In this document: in pieces, positions 34,302 through 43,717 of the stretch
Layout: each line of letters begins with the position of its first letter
Numbering within the stretch: the first letter of the stretch is position 1
NCBI GenBank assembly: GCA_016195815.1
Contig: JACPYX010000009.1
Span: 38,628-102,627, forward strand
Direction: 5' to 3'
DNA length: 64,000 bases
From: Chloroflexota bacterium
GTDB taxonomy: Bacteria; Chloroflexota; Anaerolineae; Anaerolineales; Villigracilaceae
Notes under the pieces: generated by a model
Databases searched by the model: none
What the model was told of the DNA's origin: nothing
The model's input: only the letters and a program-made list of their open reading frames with translations
Translations under genes and position numbers: made by a program

Positions 34302-37300
34302 ATGAAACTCTCAACATCCATCACATATAAATTGATCGCCGCGCTGATGATCGTCACGCTGGGGCTGGCCGCGTGGCCGGTGACACCGGCGTACGCGGCG
34401 GCGTGCAATGCAATTACGACCGGGAACTGGACGGCAATAGGCACCTGGTCCTGCGGTCATGTGCCGACTTCTGCCGATGACGTCACGATCAATGCGGCGC
34501 GCACGGTCTCTTTCGATGCGGCTGGCACTTCCACTGTATTGAGTCTGACGGTGAATGGGACGCTCAATTTCAATAACGCATCAGGCAATTCTATAACCGT
34601 CAGCGGTAACGTTACGAACGCGGGAACAATTGCCGTCGTAAATCAGACAGGCAACAATACTCATGTGTTAAGTATTGGCGGCAATTTTGCAAACAACGGC
34701 GCATTTACAGCTTTTTCCGTCAACGATTCACTGAACGTGGTTCTCAACGGCACTGCGGCGCAAACTATCGGCGGCACAACGACCCCTACTTTCAACAATT
34801 TAACGATCAGCAATACTGCTGCCGCTGTCGCTGCAACGAGTGATTTCAATATGAATGGCACGATGACGGTTAACAACGGCGCTACGTTCAATGCAGGCAC
34901 CTTTGTAGTTTTTGATAGCGGTGGTAACAGCCAATTTACCTTATCTTCTGGCGCAACGCTTGGGATTGGTTCGACCGCAGGAATTTCCGGCACATGCGGA
35001 TCGGGCAATATTCGGACCAATAACTGTACATACAGCACTGGTGCAAATTATGTTTATAACGGCATCGCCAACCAGAACACCGGCTCCGGCCTGCCAAATA
35101 ATTTAACTGGCACTGTTACGATCAACAACCCGGGCTTCACCGTAACCCTTAACAATGGGAAAACTATTGCCAGCGGCGGCACAGTCAATATCGTGGCGGG
35201 CACATTTGCTGCTGGTACGAATCTTACCATGGCGACCACATCCAGCATCACTCGCAGCGGTGGCAGCATGACCGGTACTCCCCAAGGCAATGGCGTTTAC
35301 AACGTAACATATACCGGCAACTCGATGACTACATCCACCGAGCTTGCGGGAAACGGCCTGACCAACGTCACCGTGAATCTCAATTCAGGTCAGACTTTGA
35401 CTCTTAATCAAAATAGAGCACCAGATGGAAATATTTCGATCTCAAGCGGGACCTTTGATTTGTCCACGTTTACAATCAACCGATCTGCCGCAGGCGGAAC
35501 GCTCACTGTCAGTAATGGAGCTGCCTTGAAAATTGGCGGAGCGAACGGATTCCCGACCAATTACAACACACATACTCTGGGAGCAAGCAGCGCCGTTGAA
35601 TACGCGGGTACGAATCAAAACGTCAGCGCAGAGACTTACGGAAATCTTATCTTCAGCGGCTCCGGTTTGAAGTCCATGATCGCAGGAACTTCAGTCGGCG
35701 GCAACCTGAGCATTGCGCCAACAGGAACTGCTAAAGCCAGCGTGGGCAATGGTCTCAGTCTCAATGTGAACAGCTTAACACTCGGAGGCTTGGGAAAAAT
35801 TTCCGGGACTTGGGGGTCAACCATTTCCCCGGCCACCAATCAGGATAACAACTACTTCAACAACCTGACGACTGGCATACTAAACGTTACAACGGATAAC
35901 CGAGCGACATCCTCCGTGACGGTCACCTGCCCTGCAACGACCCAGGTTTATACCGGCTCTGCTCAGACACCCTGCACTGCTTCCTATTCAACTTCAGACG
36001 GATTGAACGGAACGCTCACCCCAACCTATTCAAATAATATAAATGTTGGCACGGCCACCGCCAGTGCAAGTTATGCCGGAGATGCCAATCACGCTGGCAG
36101 CAGTAATTCCGCCACCTTCGCCATTGGCCAGGCGACTCTCATCATTACTGCTTCCAGCCCCTCGATGACTTATGGCGGGCCAGTTCCAACCATTGATCCA
36201 ATCTACAACCCTAATATTGTCCCATCCACGCTGCCAACTTGTTCCACAACTGCAACCGTCAGTTCCCCGGCTGGCACATCCTGGCCCTCCTCATGCTCTG
36301 GCGCGGCTGATCCGAACTACTCCATATCCTATGTGGATGGTACAGTCGCTGTCATCAAAGCCGGCACAACCATCACCATCACCAACACGGTTGCGCTTGC
36401 CACCGATACCGTGGTAGGTCAATCTTATCCAGTTAACTTCACCGTCACGCCTAACACAGGCGGCACACCCAGCGGCAATGTCACGGTCTCAGACGGTACC
36501 GATAGCTGTGTCGGAACGGTCTCGGCGGGAACTTGCAATCTGACCTCCACCACGTCCGGAGTTAAGACGCTGACTGCCACTTATGGAGGCGACAGTAATT
36601 TCAGCGGCAGCACTTCCGCTGGAGTCGCCCATACTGTCAATCAGTCGCCAGCCATTACCAGCCTCGATAACGCGACCTTCACCGTCGGAACCGCTGGGCC
36701 AGATTTCACCGTGACCACCACCGGCTACCCAACTCCATCCATTTCACAGACCGGCACACTTCCCTCCGGCGTAACATTCACCGACAATGGCAATGGTAGC
36801 GGCACATTAAGCGGCACGCCTGCCATTGGCACTGCGGGCGCTTATCCCCTCACTTTCATTGCAAGCAATGGAATTGGCAGTGACGCCGTTCAAAACTTCA
36901 CCTTGAATGTTGTCGGCGGCCCGACCATCCCGAACAATGGCGTGAATACCGACCAGGATACCGGCGATGGCCGTCTCGATGAAAACGAGATCGTGACCGT
37001 TAATATAAACAAATTTACGGTCACATTCAGCAAGGATGTGACCAACGTTCCGAGCACGGACTCCAATTACAACAATAGCGCTATCAACCCTGCTAACTAC
37101 ATGCTCGTCAACGACAACGGCGACGGGTTCCAGACTGTTGATTGCAAGACCGGCGTTGATCCACAAGATTTTGCGATCACGGTTGACTCAGTCGTATACA
37201 ACAATAACGGCGGCTCCGGCCCCTTCGTTGCTGCCCTGAATGTCAACAGCGGATTGCCGCTCGCCAACGGTAACTACCGCCTGTATGTCTGCGGCACTAC

Positions 37301-37988
37301 TTCCGTCACCGATCTCGGCGGCCTCAAGCTGGCCGGTAACGGAGCTACCGAAGGCACAGACTTCCTCCGCAACTTTATTGTGCGGCTGCCAGATAATGGC
37401 GGAGGCGGAGGTGGCGGAGGTGGCGGTGGTGGCGGGAACACTGCGGTTATACCCATCACGGGCGGCCTGATCCCCGTCACGGGCTTCGCCCCGAATCGCG
37501 TCACACTCCTGCCGGCCCAGCCTAAAGAAGCCGCCTACTCGCCCCTCAACGACCTGCGCCTCGAGATCAAGTCCCTGGGAGTCAACACCCCCATTGTCGG
37601 CGTCAATCGCAAAAACGGAAGTTGGGACATCACCTGGCTTGGCAATAACGCCGGTTATCTCGAAGGTTCGGCTTATCCCACCTGGGTCGGCAACACCGTT
37701 CTGACCGGCCACGTCGTCAACGCGGACGGAGCACCCGGCGTCTTTGCCTACATCAAAGACCTGCAGATCGGCGACCAGATCCGCATCAGCCTCAGCGGGC
37801 AGACCTTCGTCTACGAAGTGCGCGAGAACCAGCAGGTGCTGCCCACTGACGTAAAAGCCCTCTTCAAGCATGAGACTTATAGTTGGCTGACGCTCGTCAC
37901 CTGTGAAGACTACAATAACGTCCGCAAGGGATACAACTACCGCCGCATAGTTCGCGCCGTGCTGGTCAGCGTCATCCCTGAAAAGTAA
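34302..37988 (+). CDS. Secreted repeat/Ig-like surface protein with C-terminal sortase domain
   Basis: 1228 residues from ATG 34302 (AGGTGAGG upstream). Signal peptide 1-33 ending TPAYAA; about 40-545 a Gly/Asn/Thr-rich beta-helix-like region (VTVNGTLNFNNASGNSITV); then MBG-like (YTGSAQTPCTASY; ITASSPSMTYGG), Big-type Ig (YPVNFTVTPNTGGTPSGNVT) and putative-Ig (SISQTGTLPSGVTFTDNGNG) domains; a domain with EIVTVNINKFTVTFSKDV; a run of 12 Gly near 1033-1045; then a sortase domain from about 1080. Sortase residues: His1137 in LTGHVV, Cys1201 in LVTCEDY, Arg1214/1215 in YNYRRIVRA. No LPxTG or C-terminal anchor helix. Likely a cell-surface or released adhesin; catalysis by its own sortase domain is a guess. 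Confidence 0.88.
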   Translation: MKLSTSITYKLIAALMIVTLGLAAWPVTPAYAAACNAITTGNWTAIGTWSCGHVPTSADDVTINAARTVSFDAAGTSTVLSLTVNGTLNFNNASGNSITVSGNVTNAGTIAVVNQTGNNTHVLSIGGNFANNGAFTAFSVNDSLNVVLNGTAAQTIGGTTTPTFNNLTISNTAAAVAATSDFNMNGTMTVNNGATFNAGTFVVFDSGGNSQFTLSSGATLGIGSTAGISGTCGSGNIRTNNCTYSTGANYVYNGIANQNTGSGLPNNLTGTVTINNPGFTVTLNNGKTIASGGTVNIVAGTFAAGTNLTMATTSSITRSGGSMTGTPQGNGVYNVTYTGNSMTTSTELAGNGLTNVTVNLNSGQTLTLNQNRAPDGNISISSGTFDLSTFTINRSAAGGTLTVSNGAALKIGGANGFPTNYNTHTLGASSAVEYAGTNQNVSAETYGNLIFSGSGLKSMIAGTSVGGNLSIAPTGTAKASVGNGLSLNVNSLTLGGLGKISGTWGSTISPATNQDNNYFNNLTTGILNVTTDNRATSSVTVTCPATTQVYTGSAQTPCTASYSTSDGLNGTLTPTYSNNINVGTATASASYAGDANHAGSSNSATFAIGQATLIITASSPSMTYGGPVPTIDPIYNPNIVPSTLPTCSTTATVSSPAGTSWPSSCSGAADPNYSISYVDGTVAVIKAGTTITITNTVALATDTVVGQSYPVNFTVTPNTGGTPSGNVTVSDGTDSCVGTVSAGTCNLTSTTSGVKTLTATYGGDSNFSGSTSAGVAHTVNQSPAITSLDNATFTVGTAGPDFTVTTTGYPTPSISQTGTLPSGVTFTDNGNGSGTLSGTPAIGTAGAYPLTFIASNGIGSDAVQNFTLNVVGGPTIPNNGVNTDQDTGDGRLDENEIVTVNINKFTVTFSKDVTNVPSTDSNYNNSAINPANYMLVNDNGDGFQTVDCKTGVDPQDFAITVDSVVYNNNGGSGPFVAALNVNSGLPLANGNYRLYVCGTTSVTDLGGLKLAGNGATEGTDFLRNFIVRLPDNGGGGGGGGGGGGGNTAVIPITGGLIPVTGFAPNRVTLLPAQPKEAAYSPLNDLRLEIKSLGVNTPIVGVNRKNGSWDITWLGNNAGYLEGSAYPTWVGNTVLTGHVVNADGAPGVFAYIKDLQIGDQIRISLSGQTFVYEVRENQQVLPTDVKALFKHETYSWLTLVTCEDYNNVRKGYNYRRIVRAVLVSVIPEK

Positions 37989-38001
37989 CAATAAGAATCA
38001 T

Positions 38002-38037
38002 AAAAATCCTCCGCCACAAAACTGGCGGAGGATTTTT
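38002..38037. terminator. Bidirectional terminator
   Basis: AAAAATCCTCCGCCA / TGGCGGAGGATTTTT, 15-bp stem with six-base loop and T-runs on both strands. It ends the surface protein gene and the convergent PBP-like gene. Confidence 0.9.
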
Positions 38038-38053
38038 TATATTTCAAACAACT

Positions 38054-40585
38054 TTATTTATTCTTTACGTTCACCTGGATAATGGCCGTATCCACGCGCT
38101 GATCGGTGCGGACAACCTGCAGCTGCACCGCGTACAGACCATCCAGGCTGGTGGTATCCCAGGCCGCCAGAACATTTTCGGTGACGGCTGTTGTTGAATC
38201 GCTCCCAACCAAAATCCATTCCTGCGGATTTAATCCTTTGCCAACCAGCACACGATAATGATCGAAATCCGCGCCGGCGGCCGTGCCCTTGATCTGCACC
38301 TGCCCCTTTACGTCCGCGAACATAACCGGCGCGCTGATGTGGACATCCGGGTTGACCTGCGCCGGCTGGATCGCGTCATAAGAAGTCGGCGCGGCGGGAA
38401 TATTCGCAGACTTTGCCCAGGCTTGTGCTTCAAATGGAACTGCCATATAAACTTTTTGTTCGACAAGCTGTGGTGGAGTAAATACTGTCGCGAGATAACC
38501 CGTCTCGCGGTTCACTTCATAAGTGCGGAACAGGTTATCGGCCTGAACAGGTTCATTGCCATTCAAAAAAACTTCACTCACGATGGATGGGCAATTATTG
38601 GTTGGTAATAAACCGGATGGGTCGCACACGTTCATCGTGGTCACGCCCGCCGGTACGGACCAACCGTCGGCGGGCAGGGATTGGGACGCGGTCTGCATCA
38701 GGGCATTCCAGAGTCCGGCTGGAAGCCGGGGTGAGAGGCGGGGAGCATCGGGGGCGCGCGTGCCCGTCCAAACCACGACCAGCCGCGTCGGCGTGTATCC
38801 CAGCGCCCACACGTCATGCCCATTATTCGTTTGTCCAAGTTTGACGCCGGCAGGCCGCCCGATCTCCAGCGGATTTGGATGTCCAAGACTCGGCCAGCGT
38901 GCGGACTCATCACTCAACACGTTGTTCATCAAATAAGCAAGCTGCGGCGTGACAATCGGCTGGGCCTGCGGGTTACTCCAATCCAGCCACAGCGAACGAT
39001 CCAGCCCTTCAACGCGCAGCACGGCTGAAGGCGCTATCTTGAGCCCGTCGAAAGATCCGGGCTGGCCGTAACGTGCGCCTTGCGCGGCAAACGCCGAATA
39101 GGCAGACGCCATGTCAAGCAAAGTGGCGTCGCCGTCCTTCAGCCCAAAAGATGATTCGGTGCGTGCGATGGCTTCGCTTCCCATCTGATTTGCGATGGCC
39201 GCCGCCGGGGCAAGGTAATCGTTAGCAATCGCAATTCGGGCGCGCATCGGCCCGTAAAATTGTCCGCCAAAGTTTTGGATGTCACTCGATGATGGAATAT
39301 CCCATACCAGCGAGCCCGGACTCAGCCCGCGTGTGAAAGCCGTTAAATAGACAAACGGCGTCGTGAGGGACCCGGGATCGTGTGCCGCCAAAAAGGCAGT
39401 CTCTTTACCCTTGAGCGTTTCGCCGACCGCCGCCAGAATCTGACCAGACTGCGGATCGAGAATCAGCGCGCTGGCAGACGGCCCGGCAACGATGTCGGTG
39501 GCCGTCAGAGATGGGAGCAAGCGCGCCGCATCGCACGGCGTGGGCGGGTCGGCCGCGCCTTCGAGGCGATTGGCATAAACCAGGCTGGCACATGCAGATT
39601 GTTGTTGAAGGTCGTAATCAAGAGTGGTGATGATCTTGAGGCCGCCGCGCTCGATTCGCGCGCGCGTGAACTGACCATCGAGTTGATTGATGACAAGGTT
39701 GATGAAGGCCGGGGCGACGGACGCCTGCTGTGATGGAACGGCTGTATTAAAGACAGGGGACGATGTCAATGCCTGCGCAGCTTGATCGCTTGAAATAAAC
39801 CCAAGAGTCTGCATGAGTTGAATGGTCTCACGCCCGCGTTGAAGCGCGACATCTTTTGCGTCGAATGGATTCAGGCTGGGCGTCACGCTCACCGCCGCCA
39901 GCACCGCAGACTCGGCGGGAGTCAATTCCGATGCGGGTTTGCCAAAATAAAGCTGCGCGGCGGCTTCTGCGCCGAAGGCATAGCGGCCATAATCCGCTGC
40001 GTTGAGATACCACTCAAGAATTTGCGTGCGTCCATACTTGGCAGTGATCTGCGCCGCAAGGATGCGTTCGCGCAGCGCGCGCTGAAGCGAAGGCGGCTCG
40101 TTGTAAAGCAACAGTTCTGAGACGATCTTTTGTGCAATCGTCGGATGATTTTCAGGATCCTGCCAGCCGCTTAAAGAATATCCGGCGTTCGAGAAGAAGC
40201 CGGGGTCAGTCACGGCGGCGGTGGCCTTCGCCAGAAAATCCGGCAAATGCTGTGGAACCTGTGAACTCAGCGGAAGGTAACGCCGCGGCGATTCATTTTG
40301 AGCAAAGGTGAATAATAACTTCCCGCCGCTGCGATCATAGACGCGCGTAGGCTGAAGCAGGAGTCCATCGGGCGGATAGAGCAGGGTGGGAAGAAGTTCG
40401 ACATTGGGCAGGCCGCGCGTCAGGTTGGCATAAATCAGCGCGGCGAAGAGGATGACGGCTGCCAGCAGCAGAGAGATGATGGCTCCGCATCCAATCCCTC
40501 CGGCTTGAAAGCGTCCCTCGCGTTTACGGCGTTGACCCATTGAGCGAGCGCGGCGTTTACGGAGGATGAATGCAGTTCGGGACAT
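38054..40585 (-). CDS. Class A PBP homologue lacking catalytic motifs
   Basis: 843 residues from ATG 40585. Layout: basic N-terminus and one membrane helix (IISLLLAAVILFAALIYANL), glycosyltransferase-51-like domain, transpeptidase-like domain, C-terminal beta domain. The family scaffold is clear (ILEWYLNAADYGRYAFGAEA, AAAQLYFGK, LGYTPTRLVVVWTGT), yet key residues are gone. The GT51 signature EDxxFxxxxG reads TDPGFFSNAG (Glu to Thr126). The SxxK motif reads S406-L-T-T. SxN reads DYL, in ANDYLAPA. KTGT reads K582-L-G-Q. It therefore looks non-enzymatic but is intact and long. Possible roles are scaffold, decoy or regulator of wall synthesis. A TTG at 40639 is an alternative start overlapping the folP stop. 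Confidence 0.85.
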   Translation of the reverse strand: MSRTAFILRKRRARSMGQRRKREGRFQAGGIGCGAIISLLLAAVILFAALIYANLTRGLPNVELLPTLLYPPDGLLLQPTRVYDRSGGKLLFTFAQNESPRRYLPLSSQVPQHLPDFLAKATAAVTDPGFFSNAGYSLSGWQDPENHPTIAQKIVSELLLYNEPPSLQRALRERILAAQITAKYGRTQILEWYLNAADYGRYAFGAEAAAQLYFGKPASELTPAESAVLAAVSVTPSLNPFDAKDVALQRGRETIQLMQTLGFISSDQAAQALTSSPVFNTAVPSQQASVAPAFINLVINQLDGQFTRARIERGGLKIITTLDYDLQQQSACASLVYANRLEGAADPPTPCDAARLLPSLTATDIVAGPSASALILDPQSGQILAAVGETLKGKETAFLAAHDPGSLTTPFVYLTAFTRGLSPGSLVWDIPSSSDIQNFGGQFYGPMRARIAIANDYLAPAAAIANQMGSEAIARTESSFGLKDGDATLLDMASAYSAFAAQGARYGQPGSFDGLKIAPSAVLRVEGLDRSLWLDWSNPQAQPIVTPQLAYLMNNVLSDESARWPSLGHPNPLEIGRPAGVKLGQTNNGHDVWALGYTPTRLVVVWTGTRAPDAPRLSPRLPAGLWNALMQTASQSLPADGWSVPAGVTTMNVCDPSGLLPTNNCPSIVSEVFLNGNEPVQADNLFRTYEVNRETGYLATVFTPPQLVEQKVYMAVPFEAQAWAKSANIPAAPTSYDAIQPAQVNPDVHISAPVMFADVKGQVQIKGTAAGADFDHYRVLVGKGLNPQEWILVGSDSTTAVTENVLAAWDTTSLDGLYAVQLQVVRTDQRVDTAIIQVNVKNK

Positions 40586-40635
40586 GGGCTGAATTAAACC
40601 ACGAAAGACGCAAGGCACAAAAAGGAACTTCAGCG

Positions 40636-41544
40636 TCAATCATTGACTTTCCTGCGCGTCAGCGCGTCGGTCATTTTTGCAACACGCGCCATGTATTCCA
40701 CGTCATGCACGCGGACGATGTCTGCGCCGCGCGCAATACCGACGGCCACCGCGGCGGCCGTCCCTTCAATGCGCTGGTCGGCGGGCAGGTTGAGGGTATA
40801 GCCGATGAACGATTTGCGCGAGGGGCCGAGCAAAACAGGAAAGCCCAAAGCGCGGATCTCGTCGAGGCGGTTGATCAGTTCCAGGTTATGTTCAACTTTT
40901 TTACCGAAGCCGATTCCCGGGTCCAGGATGATGCGTTCATCTTCAATGCCGGCCTCGCGCGCCAGCCTCACGCTGTCCATCAATTCACGCTTCACGTCTT
41001 CGAGCAAGTCTGCATAATCCGCGCCGATGAAAGCGCTCCCCAAATTCGTCCGCACTTCCACGCTGGCCGGGTTACTGCGGTTGTGCATCAGGATCACCGG
41101 ACATTTTATTTTTGAAATCACATTTCGTAATTCAAAGTCGGCGCGCAAAGCCCACACATCATTGACGATATGCGCGCCGGAATTCAAAGCCTCTTCCGCG
41201 ATGACGGCTTTATAGGTGTCAATTGAAATTAACGTATCGGGAAATTCTTTGGCAAGCGCCTTGATGACGGGGATGACGCGCCGCCTCTCTTCCTCAACTT
41301 CAACCGGTGCCGACCCCGGACGGGTTGATTCGCCGCCGACATCCAACACTGCCGCCCCCGCGCGGACGAATCGCCGCGCCTGCTCAATAGCATTCCCCGC
41401 TTCCAGGTTTGGGAGAGGGGCCAGGGGTGAGGGCGTCAATAATCCGTCGCCGGAAAAACTATCGGGCGTGACATTGAGGACGCCCATCACATAAGTGCGG
41501 CTTCCCCAATCGAAAATGTGATTTGAAACTTTTAATGGTTTCAT
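40636..41544 (-). CDS. folP: Dihydropteroate synthase
   Basis: Joins p-aminobenzoate to the pterin in folate synthesis. 302 residues from ATG 41544. VMGVLNVTPDSFSGDG is the first pterin loop, LDVGGESTRPGS the second, and DPGIGFGKKVEHNLEL plus LLGPSRKSFIG and RVHDVEY complete the barrel. Between the first loop and NAIEQARRFV there is an unusual insert LLTPSPLAPLPNLEAG encoded by a CT-rich repeat (41411-41433). A longer frame to 41607 exists but runs through another intergenic repeat, so the ATG at 41544 is preferred. folK is two genes upstream on the same strand. Confidence 0.95.
   Translation of the reverse strand: MKPLKVSNHIFDWGSRTYVMGVLNVTPDSFSGDGLLTPSPLAPLPNLEAGNAIEQARRFVRAGAAVLDVGGESTRPGSAPVEVEEERRRVIPVIKALAKEFPDTLISIDTYKAVIAEEALNSGAHIVNDVWALRADFELRNVISKIKCPVILMHNRSNPASVEVRTNLGSAFIGADYADLLEDVKRELMDSVRLAREAGIEDERIILDPGIGFGKKVEHNLELINRLDEIRALGFPVLLGPSRKSFIGYTLNLPADQRIEGTAAAVAVGIARGADIVRVHDVEYMARVAKMTDALTRRKVND
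41411..41433. repeat. CT-rich repeat inserted in folP
   Basis: GGGAGAGGGGCCAGGGGTGAGGG on the plus strand matches the complement of 54280-54302 in secA at 21 of 23 positions. It encodes LTPSPLAPL in folP, between two conserved loops. Confidence 0.8.
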
Positions 41545-41554
41545 AAAACGGAAA

Positions 41555-41590
41555 TGCTTCGGCGCTCGCTTCGCCCAACCTCGCAATGAC
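41555..41590. repeat. Half copy of the gatA-galE intergenic repeat
   Basis: On the minus strand GTCATTGCGAGG, then GCGAAGC, in the same order as in 11087-11126. It lies just upstream of the folP start. Confidence 0.65.
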
Positions 41591-41599
41591 GCCGGTTTT

Positions 41600-42022
41600 C
41601 TATGCAATCTGATCCAGCGGACGCGACAACCACGCTTCGGCTTCGTTCAAATCGGTAAAGATTTTCATGGCCGCCGCAGCCTCGGGCAATGCCAGCGCCG
41701 CGACGGTGCGGATGCCATTGGCGACTTTCTCGTCAGCCACTACCACCGCCAGCCGGATATTGCGCGCAGACGGGTCGCTGTTGACTTCCACTGCGGCGCG
41801 AACCGCGTGTTCGGGAATATCCTTCACCGCGCGCAGGTCATACAAGTTGCGCGTGAGGCGGTCTGCATTCAACAAATGATCGAGGGCAAACTCGCGCCAT
41901 GAATTGAGCGTGGCTTCAGACAGGTCGGTAAAGGTAAGATTCATGCCCCCGTCTGTGCGGCGCACAACGGTCAGGCCAACGCCGGGTTTGGGAGTCCAGT
42001 TAAGCGGTTTGGTTTGGGTCAT
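41600..42022 (-). CDS. STAS/SpoIIAA-like small protein, tentative
   Basis: 140 residues. The pattern is strand-helix alternation: MNLTFTDLSEATLNSWREFA, LYDLRAVKDIPEHAVRAAVE, IRLAVVVADEKVANGIRTVA, then MKIFTDLNEAEAWL. The last element is the usual end of SpoIIAA-like (STAS/SEC14) proteins. There is no conserved Ser at the STAS phosphorylation site. GGAGG stands 7 bases before the ATG. It lies between folK and folP but nothing links it to folate. Confidence 0.55.
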   Translation of the reverse strand: MTQTKPLNWTPKPGVGLTVVRRTDGGMNLTFTDLSEATLNSWREFALDHLLNADRLTRNLYDLRAVKDIPEHAVRAAVEVNSDPSARNIRLAVVVADEKVANGIRTVAALALPEAAAAMKIFTDLNEAEAWLSRPLDQIA

Positions 42023-42045
42023 GGTGATACCTCCAATAAGCGCGA

Positions 42046-42522
42046 TTATAACCTGTGCCGGATGCCCGTCCGATCTACCTTCAATAACAACTCAGTGACC
42101 GTCTTCTTGAAAACCGGATGAACATAATCTGGAGCAATGTCTGCCAATGGGACCAGCACGAAGGCGCGTTCATGCAGGCGCGGATGAGGGATGACAAGCG
42201 ATTCGGATTCGAGAACGAGATCATCATAAAACAGGATGTCAATATCAATTTGACGCGGCCCCCAGCGGAACGATTGCTCGCGCCCAACTTGGACTTCGAT
42301 TTGCTTGAGGCGCTTCAAGAGGGATTCGGCGTCCAAATCCGTTTCGCACTTAACCGCCATGTTGAGGAAGGCTGGCTGATCGGTATAGCCCCATGGGGGA
42401 GTCTCGTAAACGCGGGACGATTGACGATGAACGATAGACGGTGAAAATGAATCAATTGCGGCGCGCAAATTGGCAAGGCGGTCGCCGAGGTTAGTTCCGA
42501 GGGCGAGGTAGATGATGGGCAT
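42046..42522 (-). CDS. folK: 2-amino-4-hydroxy-6-hydroxymethyldihydropteridine pyrophosphokinase
   Basis: Transfers pyrophosphate from ATP to the pterin, the step before folP. 158 residues from ATG 42522. YLALGTNLGDRLANL, SRVYETPPWGYTDQPAFLN and WGPRQIDIDILFYDDLVL (metal Asp pair) followed by IPHPRLHERAFVLVPL are diagnostic. An upstream ATG (42564) in frame would read through a palindrome and adds no family sequence. folK and folP in the same minus-strand run form a partial folate operon. Confidence 0.95.
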   Translation of the reverse strand: MPIIYLALGTNLGDRLANLRAAIDSFSPSIVHRQSSRVYETPPWGYTDQPAFLNMAVKCETDLDAESLLKRLKQIEVQVGREQSFRWGPRQIDIDILFYDDLVLESESLVIPHPRLHERAFVLVPLADIAPDYVHPVFKKTVTELLLKVDRTGIRHRL

Positions 42523-42537
42523 ATTGGAGGGTTCAAA

Positions 42538-42571
42538 GGTTGGAATGTTAAAACCTTGAAACATTCCAACC
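42538..42571. repeat. Perfect palindrome between thiolase and folK
   Basis: GGTTGGAATGTT (42538-42549) and AACATTCCAACC (42560-42571), 12-bp stem, 10-base loop. On the minus strand it is followed by TTTG; it could act as a weak terminator for the thiolase or be a mobile palindromic unit. Confidence 0.7.
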
Positions 42572-42580
42572 CGATAACTT

Positions 42581-43717
42581 TCAAACTCTTTCGATGATCG
42601 TCGCGGTCGCCATGCCGTGACCGATGCACATGGTCTGCAAACCGTATTTCGCTTTGCGGCGAATCAATTCGTAAACCAGCTTCGTCATCAGGATCGCGCC
42701 GGTCGCGCCGAGCGGATGTCCGTGCGCGATGGCGCCGCCGTTTGGATTGACACAAGATAAATCTGCGCCGAGTTCTTTTGCCCACGCGAGAACGACCGAA
42801 GCAAAGGCTTCGTTGATTTCGATCACGTCCATGACTTGCAGAGTCAATCCCGCGCGCTTCAATGCTTTTTGTGCGGCGGGGATGGGACCGTCGAGCATCA
42901 ATGTTGGGTCAGAGCCGACGACCACGCGCGTATCAATGCGCGCCAACGGAGATAAGTTATATCGTCCAACCGCGTCGGGCGAAGCCAGCAAGAGCGCGGC
43001 CGCGCCGTCGGAGACTTGCGAAGAGTTGGCGGCGGTAATGACGCCATCTTCCTTGAAGATCGGCTTGAGGGCGCGCATCTTATCGCGGTCGGGAGGGCGG
43101 CGAACGCCCTGGTCAACGGTGACCGGTTCGAGGTCCGCGCGCGAGACGGGAAGAATTTGTTCGTCAAAGAATCCGGAGTCAATTGCTCGTCCGGCTTTGA
43201 GGTGCGATTGGAAGGCGTAATCGTCCAGTTCATCGCGAGTCAGATTCCATTTTTCGGCCATGAGTTCGGCGCTGAGTCCCTGATGAATTAATTTGTGGCC
43301 AACGTCGGGCCATTCGATTGGATAATCCGCGCCGAGCGGCTGGTGCGACATCATCTCGGTACCGCCCGCCAGAACGAGGTCGGCATCGCCGGAGAGAATG
43401 GCCTGCGACGCAAAATGAATGGCCTGCTGACTCGATCCGCACATGCGGTTCAAACTGACGCCAGGGACGGACACCGGAAAACCGGCCTTCAACACGCCGA
43501 GGCGCGCCAGGTTGCCGCCCTGATCGCCGATGGGCGTGACCACACCCCAGATCACATCGTCGAGGCGCGCCGGGTCAATGCCCGCGCGCTTAACCGCTTC
43601 GCGCATGACGAGCGAAGCCAGTTCAACCGGTTGAAAACCAGCCAGCGCGCCGTTCGGTTTGCCAATGCCGATGGCGGTGCGAACAGCGGAGATGATGAAG
43701 ACGTCTGAGTCGGACAT
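42581..43717 (-). CDS. Acetyl-CoA acyltransferase (thiolase)
   Basis: 378 residues. Nucleophilic Cys in SLNRMCGSSQQAIHFAS, the NEAFA motif (VIEINEAFASVVL), GGAIAHGHPLGATGA with the catalytic His, and CIGHGMATATI with the second Cys. It catalyses acyl-CoA thiolysis or acetoacetyl-CoA formation. In a mevalonate-using organism acetoacetyl-CoA formation would feed HMG-CoA, but beta-oxidation is equally possible. AAAGG lies 7 bases before the ATG. No fadB or other beta-oxidation gene is adjacent. Confidence 0.93.
   Translation of the reverse strand: MSDSDVFIISAVRTAIGIGKPNGALAGFQPVELASLVMREAVKRAGIDPARLDDVIWGVVTPIGDQGGNLARLGVLKAGFPVSVPGVSLNRMCGSSQQAIHFASQAILSGDADLVLAGGTEMMSHQPLGADYPIEWPDVGHKLIHQGLSAELMAEKWNLTRDELDDYAFQSHLKAGRAIDSGFFDEQILPVSRADLEPVTVDQGVRRPPDRDKMRALKPIFKEDGVITAANSSQVSDGAAALLLASPDAVGRYNLSPLARIDTRVVVGSDPTLMLDGPIPAAQKALKRAGLTLQVMDVIEINEAFASVVLAWAKELGADLSCVNPNGGAIAHGHPLGATGAILMTKLVYELIRRKAKYGLQTMCIGHGMATATIIERV

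Noticed and set aside
34148..34330. Upstream open frame of 60 codons in the leader of the surface protein gene
   Set aside because: No ribosome binding site and no family; it overlaps the real signal peptide in another frame.
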